In this document: positions 1 to 12,024 of the stretch, piece after piece | How the letters are laid out: each line of letters opens with the position of its first letter | Position numbering within the stretch: the first letter of the stretch is position 1 | Source: Madurella fahalii | Lineage: Eukaryota; Ascomycota; Sordariomycetes; Sordariales | Assembly: GCA_029876055.1 (NCBI GenBank) | Contig: CM056875.1 | Coordinates: 6,225,001 to 6,289,000, forward strand | Direction: 5' to 3' | Length of the DNA: 64,000 nucleotides | Notes under the pieces: model-generated | Told to the model about the DNA's origin: nothing | Seen by the model: the letters and a program-made list of their open reading frames with translations, nothing else | Databases searched by the model: none | Position numbers and translations under genes: made by a program

Positions 1-14
1 TCTTTTTCACTTAC

Positions 15-514
15 ATCCAGTGAGCGCATTCTTGAAGATCTGCTCGAAACCAAGAAACTTGAGACTGGCTCATAGTTAGCGCCAATCTTGTTTCGCTTTC
101 GGCCTTTTTTTTTTTTTTTTTTCTTTTTTCTTTATCCCCTTCTCTCTCTTTCCTGGGGGGCCCCGCCGTTTGTCTGCTTACATAGACAGGTTTACTGAGG
201 GGTGCAATCTCAGCCCGCCCTTGTAAGGGCCGAGAGCGGAGTTGAATTGCACACGGTAGCCCCGGTTAACCTGGAGATTGCCGGCATCGTCCTCCCAGAC
301 GACTCGGAACTGGATAACGCGCTCGGGGATCGAAACGACCTTGAGAGCGGTGCGGTATTCGGGGTTCTTCTTAAAAAGCGTGCTGTTCTCGAGCGTGAGG
401 ACGAGCTCTGTAAGACTACTGTCAGTCCCAGTCGCAACGAGAGGGTGCTGAGTGGCCCTTCGACCTACCCTGGTATGCCTGCTCGAACTCGGGCTCGGAG
501 GGGAGGTGCGACAT
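15..514 (-). CDS. gdh1: NADP-specific glutamate dehydrogenase, N-terminal part (runs off left edge)
   Basis: Catalyses reductive amination of 2-oxoglutarate with ammonium and NADPH, the main cytosolic ammonium-assimilation step. Three exons are visible on the minus strand: 469-514, 182-407 and 15-64, joined by introns 408-468 and 65-181; a third intron starts at 14 and the rest lies outside the window. The frame closes across both junctions. The start is ATG at 514 in a good context (gccaccATG), giving [15 protein letters not shown], the usual beginning of fungal GDH1. The [18 protein letters not shown] region, the [20 protein letters not shown] block and the [17 protein letters not shown] substrate-binding start are all present. 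About 107 of the roughly 450 residues are seen. The upstream region carries several GATA-type sites (separate entry). Identification is very secure. Confidence 0.96.
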
Positions 515-1195
515 GGTGGCAGATGGTCAATTCGCGTATCCAATGGCGAAGGAGGCCTTGTCTAGAAGAGGGTATTACGGGGTATCACTGGCGGCTAGCA
601 CTTCGCTGGGAGGATGGGAAAGGAAAGGGAGAGAGCAGATGGGAGGAGGAGGAAGGCGCAAGACGGGCAGGAGAAGGGAATATATACCAAGAGCCAGTGG
701 TCAATGGTGGGGGTGAAAAGGCCCGAGGAGCGACGTCGAGATGGGACGACAATTCGATATTCCCCTGCTCCAGAGAACTGCTCGGCCGAACGCAGTAACA
801 GCGGTTGCCCTCGAGGTGTGGGCAGCTCGTAGCTCCGTTTCACCACCTCCGGTCACATCGGATTGACCGCATACCCACACGAGGGGCTCCCCTGCGCGGG
901 AAGAGTGGCCACGTCTTGGCGAGGGTTCGCCTTCGAGCCGCGCCGGTTTTCGCTCTCATTCTGGGTGAACGGCACACCATCCCACGCTCGACATGGCCCG
1001 ACTGTAATGTACGCATTGTCGGCTGGTGTTTCTCCCTTTTGCCCGCCGCCCAATCCAGTTCTGCTTATTTTGTCTCGCTATCGTGGGCCGACGAGATCGG
1101 CGACTGAATGATACTGACATGCTTTTTCTCTCCGGAATCCACGATCAGCTCAGTTCCAGCCCTGCAACAGAGCGCAGCCTCGTCGACAACGCCTG

Positions 1196-1769
1196 CTTAT
1201 CGATAGGGTTGCTGGGATGTGATTGGTGACGCGCGCCATGTCGACACCTGCCAGCGATTCATCAGCCATCCGCCGTGGTTGCGGCGACTGCTCGCGTGCC
1301 TAATCCTGGACAATCGAAGACTTGCTGCCGCGGGCAACCCTTGCCCGCTTACCTCGCTCCTTATCCGCGGGCACTGATTGGCCGCCTCGAGGGCTGGATA
1401 AATCTGACGGGATCGCATTCGAAATTTTTGGCGGGTTCAACGGGAGCTAATCCCGACCGACGCAACTCGGGTAGCAGATCATCCCTGGTCGGGTAACAGA
1501 AAGCCCATCAGGAAAATGCCAACTCACCCGGTAAGTTTTCGCCCGACTCCGACTTCGCTGGCCCACGGGCGACCACTACTCGTGCCCTTCGCCTCCGGAT
1601 CGTCCCGAATGGGCAAGTCAGTACAGGGTAAACAAAAACCATTACGTCTTCGCGAGGTTGATAACCTAGGGTTGTCACCCAGAGCCGGCAGGCTAACCAT
1701 GCCGGTGCACCCTGCTTATCTTGAAGTTGTAATGAGATCTGGTAACGGATTGAGCCTCCACGCTGATAG
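1196..1769. promoter_or_regulatory. Cluster of HGATAR (NIT2/AreA-type) sites upstream of gdh1
   Basis: Five HGATAR matches lie about 0.7-1.3 kb upstream of the gdh1 start: overlapping opposed sites in cttatcgatag (1196-1206), TGATAA at 1659-1664, TTATCT (reverse AGATAA) at 1716-1721 and TGATAG at 1764-1769. GATA factors of the NIT2/AreA family bind this core and control nitrogen metabolism genes. The sites are seen directly; their use is inferred from the neighbouring gene, and such short motifs also occur by chance. Confidence 0.4.
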
Positions 1770-2965
1770 GTCTAATTGAGATTGGCCCGTCCAGGGGGGT
1801 GGGAACCTCACGCTAAGCCTTACCCATGTGTTCATCGTGAATTGCACATGAAAGTCGCCTAAGCACACGGCATCGACAGCGCGATAGTTATGCTAGGAAC
1901 AACATTGGCATGGATGCGCGACAACGAGGTCTTACGGAGAAATATTTAATTGTTTTGGTTTGGCCGCTCGCACCCCAACTGCGCATCCAGCTTTGGTTGC
2001 GCATCACTCACATGCTACTACACTGCCAAACACCACGAACAGCAACAACACCAACGACAGCAACACAAGCAGAGGAAGATGGCGATGTAGGTAGGTGAAG
2101 TTTGACATGGGGATCCTCAATCTCCCATCTCGCAGAATGCCACACATCCCGCATGTTTCATACTGGAGAAGAGCCACAATCGCATCGATCGTCATCTCGC
2201 ATTTCCATGCCGTGGCACATATCACCACCACCACCATGCGCGATACACGATAAGCTTCCCGCGTGGCCCGACGCCGTGGGCGAGCATCCCGTCGTATGTA
2301 CCTTATGCAGGGTCCATCCAGAGATACGGATCGCCAAACCAAGGAGATGGCACAGCACATGGGCACAATTAACCTTATCTACCAAAACCGGGAACTGACG
2401 CGATTCCCACATGCGCCGAGACCCAACCCACGAACCCAAGGGTCCCCTCCCCACTCTCTTTTCCGTTACCAGCCACGGAGGTAAACTGCAGGACGTTGCA
2501 GGGATGGTTGGATTAGGGTTCGAATGGAAGATCAGCTAGAGTAGATAACGGGTCTTGTCGCAAAGTGGGCGGGCAAAGAGGCGGTATCGGGGTTAACCTG
2601 GTTATGTCACACGAAATGCCGGCATGTGAGACCGTCCTTAGTGTAAGTGTTGAAAGGATGGACACGGGTAGGTAGGCTGGGAACAGGGATATAAGGATTT
2701 CTTTGGCTGCTGGAATTGGCTTTTTTTCTCCCCTTCCCCCCCCCCCCTCTACGCTGCCTTTTAGATAGGGGGTTGGGAGAACTCACAACCGGACTGACCG
2801 TAATGTAACCGGCAAGCCGATTCAACCCGGAGATGCTGATCAGGCGCCAATGCCCCGTTTAAGTCGTGGTTCGTGTATCTAGGTCCGTGTGCAGGACGCA
2901 AGGCTGTAAGAGTTTGATGGTGAAGCGATAGTGGTGAGAGATTATAGACGTGGTGGGTGACACGT

Positions 2966-2988
2966 AGAGAGAGAGAGAGAGAGAGAGA
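2966..2988. repeat. (GA)n microsatellite
   Basis: An uninterrupted AG dinucleotide tract of about 23 bases in noncoding DNA. Confidence 0.9.
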
Positions 2989-3383
2989 AATATGAGTCAC
3001 GGATGTGTACCACTGAGTGCAAGGTAATGTTTGTTTTTAAGACCCCAAATAGTACTACGTATATCTAGTGAGAAGAACAACTGCAGCATCATCAACCATG
3101 TTTGGACCAAGCATGGCGGGTATCTCCCTTCCTCCAGCCACTATCATCTCAACATCCCATCCAAGCAGTTACACCAAAAATGATAAGAGACAAGATATAA
3201 AAAATAGTCAAACAGGACCAGATGGTAAGAAGGCAGGAGCGCCCCCACGACACCTCTCCCGCTAGGGTCAAAGTATATAATAAGCTGCTGATTATATACA
3301 GGCTATGTCGTAACTTGCTATGCGATATAGCCTAGAGAAGCGAAGTGAACAAGGGCGAACGAAGAGAAAGATTTTGGTCTCTG

Positions 3384-3407
3384 TTTTTTTTTTTTTTTTT
3401 TTTTTTT
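3384..3407. repeat. 24-base T run
   Basis: Homopolymer T tract in the 3' flank of the ferritin-like gene; its length may be unreliable in the assembly. Confidence 0.9.
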
Positions 3408-3581
3408 GTTTAGGGTTGTGGTCTTGACTCGACTGGTCTAAGAATGCCGACTTTTGACTCGGCCCTTCTCCGGAGTAGTACCCCCGCCATCTGGACTGAT
3501 AGACAGGCCCCTCGACGGAGTACCGTGGGATGGTCGGATAAGGGTAAAAAGAATCAAGGAAGGCCCCTCGACGTCCAGACC

Positions 3582-3633
3582 GACACACACCCCACACACA
3601 CCCCACACACACATACACACACATACATACACC
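3582..3633. repeat. CA-rich microsatellite
   Basis: Imperfect (CA)n with CCCCA and CATA interruptions, directly downstream of the ferritin-like stop codon at 3651. Confidence 0.85.
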
Positions 3634-3650
3634 GACCCCCGTCAGCGTCT

Positions 3651-4693
3651 CTACGAGACCTGCATCACCATGGGCCCAGCCACAATGATGTCGTCCGTGA
3701 GCACGCCGTTCAGGGGTCCGGCGCTAGCAAGGTTGACGTAGGTGACGCCGGCGAGGCCCTGGGGCACGACGCAGCCGACGGCGGGGTCGAACTGGGTGAA
3801 GAGGGTGCCGCCGGGGATGCCGCCGGTGGTGAAGGCGCAGTGGGTGGCGCCGGTGGCGGCGTCGGACTGCAGCTGGACGGTCGCGCCCGCCACCACGGCC
3901 TGGGCGTTCTGGCCGGCCGCCATGGTCAGCGTTGGGAAGGCCGTCAGGATCAGGTTGCTCCCCTCGGGGCAGCTGGCGATGAAGGGCGCGGCGAGCGAGA
4001 AGACCTGCTTGGGCGACAGCGGCGTGTCAAAGGCCTGCGGCACGGCAACGCCCCGGCTGGCGGCGCGCACAAAGGTCTGGTGGCGCGCCTCGATGGTGAG
4101 GATGCTGCCCGCCGTGGTGAGGATGGAGCCGTCCGAGACGAGGGCGGCGGCGCCGAGGTAGGCCGACACGCCAACGTTTTCCAGCACGGCGGCCGTGCCG
4201 ACCATGCCGGCGGCATCGGTGAAGCCAAAGTTGTAGGTGCAGGGCTGCACTGGCTGAACGCCCGCTTGGGCGATGGCGCTCTGCAATAGGACGACGTGCT
4301 CCTCTTCCGTCTTGCCAATGTTGATGAGGTCGTCGATTTCCCTCTGGTCGAGCCCTAGAGCCTGGAAGTCGGTCGCCGGGAACTGGGCGAATCCTTGTTG
4401 GTAGAATGCCGCCTCGAGCCATTCGAGCGTAAGGGCACTACAGGGAGAGAGAGATTAAATGTCAGCCATGCCGCCGACGTGGAATCTGGGCTAAGATAGT
4501 CTTTTGTCTCTTCTTACAATTGCAGGATATCGATATCGTTCAGGCCAAGGGCCGCAGCAGCAGCGTTCTGACGCTTCGCATGCTCAAACATCCTCACCTG
4601 ACCCTTGTTCAACTTGGGGACTGCCGGTAGCGCCGAGGTGACGGCCGCCAACCCTGCCACAACTGCCCCGATGGTCTTGGTGACGGAAGGCAT
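3651..4693 (-). CDS. Secreted ferritin-like domain protein (Rds1-type)
   Basis: Predicted 320 residues from two exons, 4518-4693 and 3651-4437, with an 80-bp intron (4438-4517; donor GTAAGA, acceptor CCTGTAG). Splicing restores DIDILQFALTLEWLEAAFYQ, the hallmark first helix of fungal ferritin-like (DUF/Ferritin_2) proteins related to the S. pombe stress protein Rds1. The N-terminus MPSVTKTIGAVVAGLAAVTSALP looks like a signal peptide with cleavage after TSA. Glutamates in EWLEAAFY, in the KTEEEHVVLL helix and in TIEARHQ are positioned like ferritin-fold metal ligands. The C-terminal third is a beta-rich, Gly/Ala/Thr-rich tail. Members are induced by stress or starvation in other fungi; the biochemical role is not established. 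The start at 4693 is preferred because it gives the signal peptide. Confidence 0.85.
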
Positions 4694-7641
4694 CTTGGTC
4701 GGCGTAGATCGGTTACGGCTCGGGGTATTTCGTCTCCTGGTGCGTTCCTTTTCTTGTTGTCCTGGATTCTCCGGTTCGTCCGAAACGAAGTGAGCGTTGC
4801 AGGGCACGGGAGTAAAGACCAGCCTAGCTGTCGAAGAGAAAAAAAGGCCTGCCTGAGGGAAGACTATTACAAAGATAATTAAGATATAAGGCTGTTGTTT
4901 TACTGGAGAAGCCACAAGACAGAAAGAGGGACAGACTGAGCTGCTTGAAGGAGAGTGAAAGCAGACCAGCGCTTTGGGCAGGGAGGCGAACTGAAGATAG
5001 GCGTGGGGATGGAGACGAGAAGGGAGGAGGGAAGAGGTGGAATCCCGGCCTTGTGGGAAACGGCCATGAATAAAGACTACCTGCCAAGATTGTCCCTTTC
5101 AGAGCCAGCGGCTGCTGACTCTTCCGGGATCCGCATCACGTTCGACGTCCCGAGCACCCCCCAGACAGGGAAACAGGGGGGCTGACTAGAACAATGCGCG
5201 GGGTCGGGATATGCAGGCCGTCTCCTCTCGAGCGCTCAGGGCGCGCCGAGACTTGCCCTGAACGACGCCGCGCTTCCGAGGAGGAGGATGAGGGGGAGGA
5301 GGAGGTGGTGGTGGAGCTCTCGGGACTTCAGTCCAGGCCGCCTTTGCCGGGCGGCGGCAGAACCGTCGGGGCAAGCTTACACTGCCTAATCAGTTCAGAT
5401 GGCAGGACTGAGGGAAGAGACAATGTTCACCTGGGCATGTTTCGTTTCCTCGTTACCGTCCTCGTCCTAACCCTAGCTTTCTGCAGGCGCCGTGATCAGA
5501 GACCCCGTGCGACCCCATGCGGCCCCCTCGCGGCTGGCTTACCGCAATGGGACCGGCTTGAGGCTCTGGACACAAGAATGGCCAATCAGACGGGCAGGCG
5601 CATGTTTAAGGTTGGGACGAAGAACATTGCAGCCCCTGCTCGGGATCCAGGTCGCAGACAGGGCTCAGTGGGACCCTGGGGATTTAGCGGCAAACCTGTC
5701 TTTCAGGGCATGGTTTGGCCACTCACAGTGCGTGCCAAGCCTGCACCAGGGGGTTGCTTAGGGTACCGTGCTTGGGGGATCTGCGACAGTGGCGCCCACG
5801 ATGCTCGTCTCAGGCGTGTTTCAATCAGACGGACCGCAGGAGGACCCGAGCCTCACTGAACATCTTGGTGCTGCATCTGCGACAGCCTTAATCTGCTTCC
5901 GAGTAATGCCCTGCTGGTGGCGTATGTGTAGCCCACTTTATGATACATTAGGGGAGGCTAGTGTAGTCGCCGGCCCGGCGCATACGAACCCATGTCTCCT
6001 TCGTTCCGCCGCCAGCCACCACAAATGGACTCGTGGCAACCCTTCCAGGGCTGGTGGCAAACGAGCCCCGCGTGCCTCCAAACAAGCTTATATCGCTTAG
6101 CAAGAGATGTAACGGTATGATAGCAATGGAAAGCTGCAAGTGACCGCCGTCCCTGGAAACATTGGGCTGCAACTCTCAGGAGGGGGCGTTTCTTCGACTC
6201 GAGCGACACCGCGGGCTAGGGGCCCGTGGGGCCCTCACTGGATCCGTCTTTGACATCCCACACTCCGCGAGTCGATGCATCCGATTCGCCGCATGAGTCC
6301 GAACCTGATCCCCTCGAGCGCCTGACGTCAAGTACACTGCTTGCCGGCGTAGGCGACGTTCTGTCACAGACGGGCCGGCGATCTACCTTTTCGCCTTCGA
6401 TGCGGCCATGCATAAGCAACGGTTTCCGCTCTCGGGACCGGGTGGTCTTCTAGATTCGGGAGATCCTGTTCTGCATGGCTCCTCGGGCGGCCCATTGGAG
6501 GGTCGATGGTGTCCCCCAGTTTCGCCCCGCAGAGCTGGGTAGGCCGTTTCAAGCTGCGAAGTAGCTATGATTTCTCGGGTGTAAATTCGCCGTGGAACTT
6601 GGACAAGTTGAGGAAACGATGCTGTCATTTCAGCCTTATCGGCTCAGGTAGCTGGATATAAAGGATAACTAAATGGTTGATCTGCCGGCCAAGCTAGGCC
6701 TGCGGCGCTGGCGTGTAGACGGTCTGCTCTACATAGGTAGAGTAAGGTACTTTACCTTCCAAGCTCGTTCGTACTAGGTGCGGAGCGCCGGGGACAAGGC
6801 CCGGTTCATCTAGCAGGGTTTTGTTTTGACAATATTGTCCGCTACGTGAAGGGAAGGGTCATGGACGGGAGCACACTCTGGTTGATAATTTGGGACGATC
6901 ATTTTACTTCGTGACGGGCAAATTGCATTCTCGTTCAGGATTCATACCCGCTAGCCAGCCCCCCCCCCCCCCCCCCCACGTTCTACCTCGATAAACTTCC
7001 GACGGGCGAAGAAACTCAGGGCAGGAAGAGAATCCAACCAAGTCCTCATCTTTCTGCATTGCAGATCCGACACTCTCCCGAGTTGCTTCTATGACAATTT
7101 CTCCGAACTCCGAACGCGGTTGCTTCAGGTGCACAGCACGCAGGACGGAGTACATGTCCTCTCTTACCTCGTTTTACTCCTTTCCGTTATGCCGTGGCTC
7201 CATGAAACCGGCTGTTGCACCAATCAAGCTCGACTCGGGTAAAATGTGCCACAAGCACCCAACGACGCGAGAGACATGATGTTCAACTATTAGACGGGCT
7301 GACTTGTGTGTGTTCTGTCTTAGCTTCCATCCTTCTGCTTCTGTCCCTCCTTTTAAACACCAACCACCAGCATTCACTGACCTCTTCGTACTCCTGTGTC
7401 TGTTAAATTCTGCTGTCTCGACACCACTTCCATAAATGCACTGCGTTACAATACCCAGACAAACCATATACCATCTTGGAGACACCCTCTATAGGGACCC
7501 CACTTTATCAATCTTCCCCCAGTCTTCTGCCACTCATTCGTTCGCCAAGTCATATACACCCCGGACCTTTTGGCCCGATTTCTTGCGTGTAATGATGCGC
7601 TTGAGCGCCTAGTGCCCGGCAGGAAGTCCCCGACCTGCCAT
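4694..7641. other. Intergenic region without recognised genes
   Basis: Divided between the promoter of the ferritin-like gene (pyrimidine-rich leader near 4700-5000) and the 3' flank of SSD1. Open frames are short and show no recognisable similarity. A 19-base C run sits at 6959-6977. Confidence 0.6.
6959..6977. repeat. 19-base C run
   Basis: Homopolymer C tract in intergenic DNA, one of several long C/G runs in the window. Confidence 0.9.
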
Positions 7642-10608
7642 CTAAAGTGCATATGGGTTGAGCGACCGGATCGTCAGACACCTGCGACCTCGTTAGCTCT
7701 GCATGGCTGTAGACGAATCATTGTGAGAACTTACGGTGGGCTCTTGGTGAGATCCGTCTTCAGAATCACCGGCACCCGCGTCATTTCCGTCACATCCTGG
7801 ATGTATTCACCACCTTCTTCTCTCAACTTGAATAGCTTCAAGTACTTCTCCTTGTTAGTCAGCCGCGTCTCCGGAACGTCGGCAGTGGGCACCTTTGAAT
7901 CCGACCGGGTGCGGTGAAGGGTTCCGGCTGCATCTGCCGACGACCGAGTCGGTGATCCGGGGACGCTCTGCGTCGGCCGTTCTGCCAAGGACGCTCCGGC
8001 CATTGCCTCGGTAATGTCTGACGCGTTATCCTCCTCATCATCGAAGAGAGCATCGACGTCATCCGTGGAGATGGTTCCTGTCTCTGTTTGCTTCCTGGTT
8101 GCCTCTTCACGCTCCTTCTTGGCTCTCTCTGCCTCCTCAGCTTGGCGGGCAGCAGCCCAGGCGTTGGACATTCTCTGCGACGCCGCAGCCTTAGGGCGCT
8201 CATCTTCAGGGACGTAGGCCGAGCTGGGCACGCCCTTCTCCCAGTAGAGCTCCAAAATCCTCTTCTCCTTCCTGAACTCGGCCTTCTTCAATGGGAGTTG
8301 GTCGCAATGCACGCGCTTCTCGAAGCCCCATTCGGGAATGAGCACGTCAAATGCCGACTCGTACACGCAAATTACAATGCCTTCGCTGATCAGATCGCCG
8401 TTGACTTCCTGGCGCTTCTTGTCCATGTTACGGCAGGATTCGATATGGATGCTCTGCTCCTGGGCGTTCTGTGCCGAGTCCTTCTTGGTGTTGCACGACT
8501 CGACCGTCTTGACAAGATTCTCCAGATCCTCGTTGTACTCAATCTTGCCCTCGGAAAGGACAGCCTCCAGCTGGCGGTGGACGAGGATATCGGCGTAGCG
8601 CCTAGTAGGGCTGGTGAAGTGAGTGTACAGCGGCAAGTTCAGCGAATAGTGAGCCCAGAGGTGCTTGGCTGTCTTGCCCGCAATGAAATACTTGGCGCGC
8701 TGCATCGACTTAAGAAGTAGCGTTTCCATTCCCTTTCTGATCTCTGCATCCTCAACCCTGAAGAGGCTGTTCTGGAGTGTTCCGCTGCTGGACGGGTCTA
8801 TCTCGTAGCCAAGAGCCGTCATGCGTTCAACGAAGGTTTGTAAACGGCGAGAATTAGGTGCGGCGTGCCGACGCAGCAGCGCCTTGTCAGGGAGAGCCCG
8901 GGCCAAGCACTGGGCAACATAGGCATTGGCCTTGTGCATGAGCTCCTCGGTGAGTTCCGTCGCCGGGGTTGTGTCAAAGACATTGTGCTTGACAGGGATA
9001 TTTTCATCATCCAGTTGCTGGAGGAGACGGAGAGGCGCAATGGGCTCACCACCCGCGCCGAGGCGTGCCTCGCGGAACTTCTGGGTAATGACCTATACGC
9101 AAGAACTGTTAGCACGGCCGCGGCATGCATGCATATCCGGCGCCGGACTTACGTGGAGGATCTGAAGGTCCTTGGCCTCGACCGCATCATGGGTGAAACC
9201 GGTAGTGCCCGACAATGCTTCGTCAAGCTGAGCCAGAGAGAGCTTTTCGACGCTCTTGACGATGCCTTTCCCAATCCATGTATCGCCTTCGGCAACAGCA
9301 CCGGTATGCGGGTTGACGTGGAAGATGACACTGACGGTCAAGCGATCCTGACCCGGAGTGAGTGAACAAATATCGCTCGACAGTTTTGGCGCAAGCATGG
9401 CACAGAATCTGTTCACGAGGTGAACAGCAGTACCACGCTTCTTGGCCTCCCGGTCAACAAGCGAGTTTGGCTTCACAAAGTGGGTGACATCCGGTACGTG
9501 TATGCCGATTTCGGTCTTGCCATCTGGTAGAGACTTGATATGGACGCCATTTCCAAGCTCAGCAGAGCCGTCTAGGTCGAGGGTGAAGACCTTCTCGTTG
9601 CGGAAGTCGCGGCGAGACGCAATAGCCGCTTCGTCTTCCTTGGCAATCGTCCAGTCCTGGAGACCGACACTGCGTAGCACGGCGTCCGAGAACTCGTCCG
9701 ACGAGAAGTTGTTGTCTCGGAGCAGAGCATCCGTCTCCACCTTGAGGTCACCCATCTTACCGAGCTTCTCAACCAGCGTACCAAAAGGATGCAGTGAGGT
9801 GATGGGCCAGCGTTTGATGCAAGCCACGAATATCTGGTCGGCATATTCCTGGTGCTTCTCAACAAAGTCACGAGGAGCCTGCTCGGTCGGGATAGCAATC
9901 AGCGGAACACGCTTGTCAGTCGGCTTGAACCACACAATCTTGGGCTTCTCCTGAGCTCGAGTGTCCTGCTGGCGAGACATGCTTCCGTCTCGCGCAGCCC
10001 GCTCGGCCTCTTGTTTCTCCCTGGTCGCTTGGCTGCTGGGCCGGAGAAGACCCAGAGTGCCGGAGAACATCTGACCTGCCACGCGCTCAATGACGGCAAC
10101 AATGTGGCCTGCGTAGAGGGGTTTTTGCTCGTCGCTAATCTCCTCCTCCTCAACTAGGAGGAGGCTCTGGCCCTCGACTTCAACATCATCGTTCTTCTTC
10201 TGGGTAGGACGCTGCCTGAGACTGCCGCGTCGGCGGATGCTGCCATCGCCAGCGCCATTGTCGTCGCCGTTAGCATTGCCTTGGCTGGTGCCAGCTGTGG
10301 ATCCGGAGCGGGTGTCGGTGATGTCCTTGCGCTTCTTCTTCTCCTCCTTCTCGCGCTTCTGCGACCACACTTCGTCCACATCAAGGAGCTCGACCGCAAC
10401 CAGGTCGCCCTCAAGAGCACGATTTCGGTCCTTGCTGCCGCAGATGAAAATGTCAGCATCCAGTAGGCCGTCTTGAGTGGATACGTATGCGTCGCTCCTG
10501 TTCTTCTTGTTGACACGAAGAATACCTGAGACAAGCTGTCCATCGCCCAGGAGGGCAGGGAGAGTAGCCTGCGGGAGGTAAGGAGTAAAGAGAGTCTTGC
10601 GTTGCTGT

Positions 10609-10641
<33 letters not shown>

Positions 10642-12024
10642 GGTTGCTGCGCAGCGAGTTGCGGTGCGTGTTGACTGGCCGACAGCCCGGCCATGTGCTG
10701 GCCGTTCATCTGAGCAACCTGAAGAGCCTGCAGTTGATTGAGCTGCATAGGGTTGAGTTGTTGGCCAGGATAGATAGGAATCATCATCTGGCCAGGCATC
10801 TGCATCAGCTGGGGAGACTGACCGGGGTACTGGAAGGCCCCGAGCGACGAGATAGATTGATGGCTGATGGAGCTGCGGCTGCGGTGACCCGGCTGGAACC
10901 CCTGGCTCTGGCTAGCGCCACCTGTCTGATCCTGGCCTTGGTTCTGGCCTTGGTTGCGCCAGTTGCTATCAAAGTTTCGAGAGGAAGTGCGGGCATGACC
11001 TCCGCCGCCGTGGCGTGACATATTACCGCCTAGGCCGCCACGCCCGTTTGCGCCGACAGCCATGCTTTGGCTTCGGCCGTGGCCACCACCACGACCGCCG
11101 CGGAAGGACGGAGTTGGTGCTGTCTGCATGTCCGCTGACGTCTGGGTAGCACCTGGGCCCTTTGCTTCATCTTCCGGCTTTTCAGCAGAGCCTGAAGCAC
11201 CAGGGGCGGGGAACTGGAAACCAGAGGTGGTGCGCTTCTGTTGAGCAAGCTCGGCGGCCTTCTTGGCATCGGCCAGCGCTAGCGAGTGACGTCTCTGATG
11301 GCCGCCTCCAGAGCCGCCGCCACCCCGGCCTCCACGACCGCCGGTGTTTTCTCTGGCCTGGACTTGCGAGTTGTCGAAGTTGCCAAACGCAGACCCAGAC
11401 GCGCCAGAGGAGGGTGCGGGGGGTGGGCCCATGCCCATGTTGGGTAGAGCCGATTGATTACGGCGATGTGATAGGGGTTGTGTTGGTGGAGCCAGAGACA
11501 CATTCTGCTGCGGAAGCTGCGTTGGGAATTGGAAGCCGGCTTGCGGCGACATGTTGGTCATGGCGACCTGCTGTAGGGGGTTGAAGCCACCAGCACCGAG
11601 AGGCTGACCGGGAAGCATGCTCATCTGCTGGTAGGCCTGGAGCTGCTGCTGCTGCTGCTGTAACAACTCGATCTGCTGCTGGATAGCGAGCTGGTCCACT
11701 GCGGAAAAAAGGTCTGGGTTAGCCACAGCACCTCGTTACACGCCCAAGCACGGACAGAGCGCGAGCTTCGGTGCCCGTCATACGACGAGATCGAGGACAA
11801 CCGGCGCATGCGCAGGGGAGCAGGCCCGACAAGGAAACGACGAACTTACTGCCTGGATTCGCGAACATACTCATCAATGGCGTCAACTCCGATGGGCTTC
11901 GGCGATGGGCAATATGCAGCCGGCGACCAGCAGGACCCGGAACACCTCCGGGCTGAGGCTGGGCCTGCTGCTGCTGCTGCTGCTGCTGTTGCTGCTGTTG
12001 CTGCTGTTGCTGCTGCTGCTCCAT
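7642..12024 (-). CDS. SSD1: SSD1/GUL-1 RNA-binding cell-wall regulator (RNase II-like pseudonuclease)
   Basis: Binds specific mRNAs, many for cell-wall proteins, and controls their translation and localisation; known as SSD1 in yeast and GUL-1 in Neurospora. Four exons (11850-12024, 9153-11698, 7735-9092, 7642-7681) give 1372 residues in one frame; introns are 11699-11849, 9093-9152 and 7682-7734. The last 40-bp exon encodes CLTIRSLNPYAL, the conserved family C-terminus. The N-terminus is low complexity: an 18-glutamine run after MEQ, the conserved RRLHIAHRRSPSELTPLMSMF block, Gln- and Gly/Arg-rich stretches, and a second run of about 14 Q near residue 410. Cold-shock/OB domains begin near residue 427 (KTLFTPYLPQATLPALL) and an RNB-like domain near 757. 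The acidic DIDDA-type catalytic cluster of active RNase II enzymes is replaced by FTLDLDGSAELGNGVHI, consistent with the inactive SSD1 class. Confidence 0.96.

Larger units (their letters stand above)
515..3650. other. Long intergenic region upstream of gdh1
   Basis: No reading frame here shows recognisable protein similarity or splice-supported coding structure. It holds pyrimidine-rich stretches, a GA microsatellite, a 24-base T run and a CA-rich repeat near the ferritin-like gene end, plus a cluster of GATA elements. It most likely combines the gdh1 promoter with the 3' flank of the ferritin-like gene. Confidence 0.6.

Noticed and set aside
3444..4289. A 281-codon plus-strand frame opposite the ferritin-like gene
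   Set aside because: Gly/Ala/Arg-rich antisense shadow of a GC-rich exon.
5464..5476. Telomere-like CCTAACCCTA
   Set aside because: A single partial copy, not an array.
7734..7761. A 28-bp candidate intron at the end of SSD1
   Set aside because: Too short to be spliced; the longer 53-bp intron 7682-7734 restores the conserved C-terminus.
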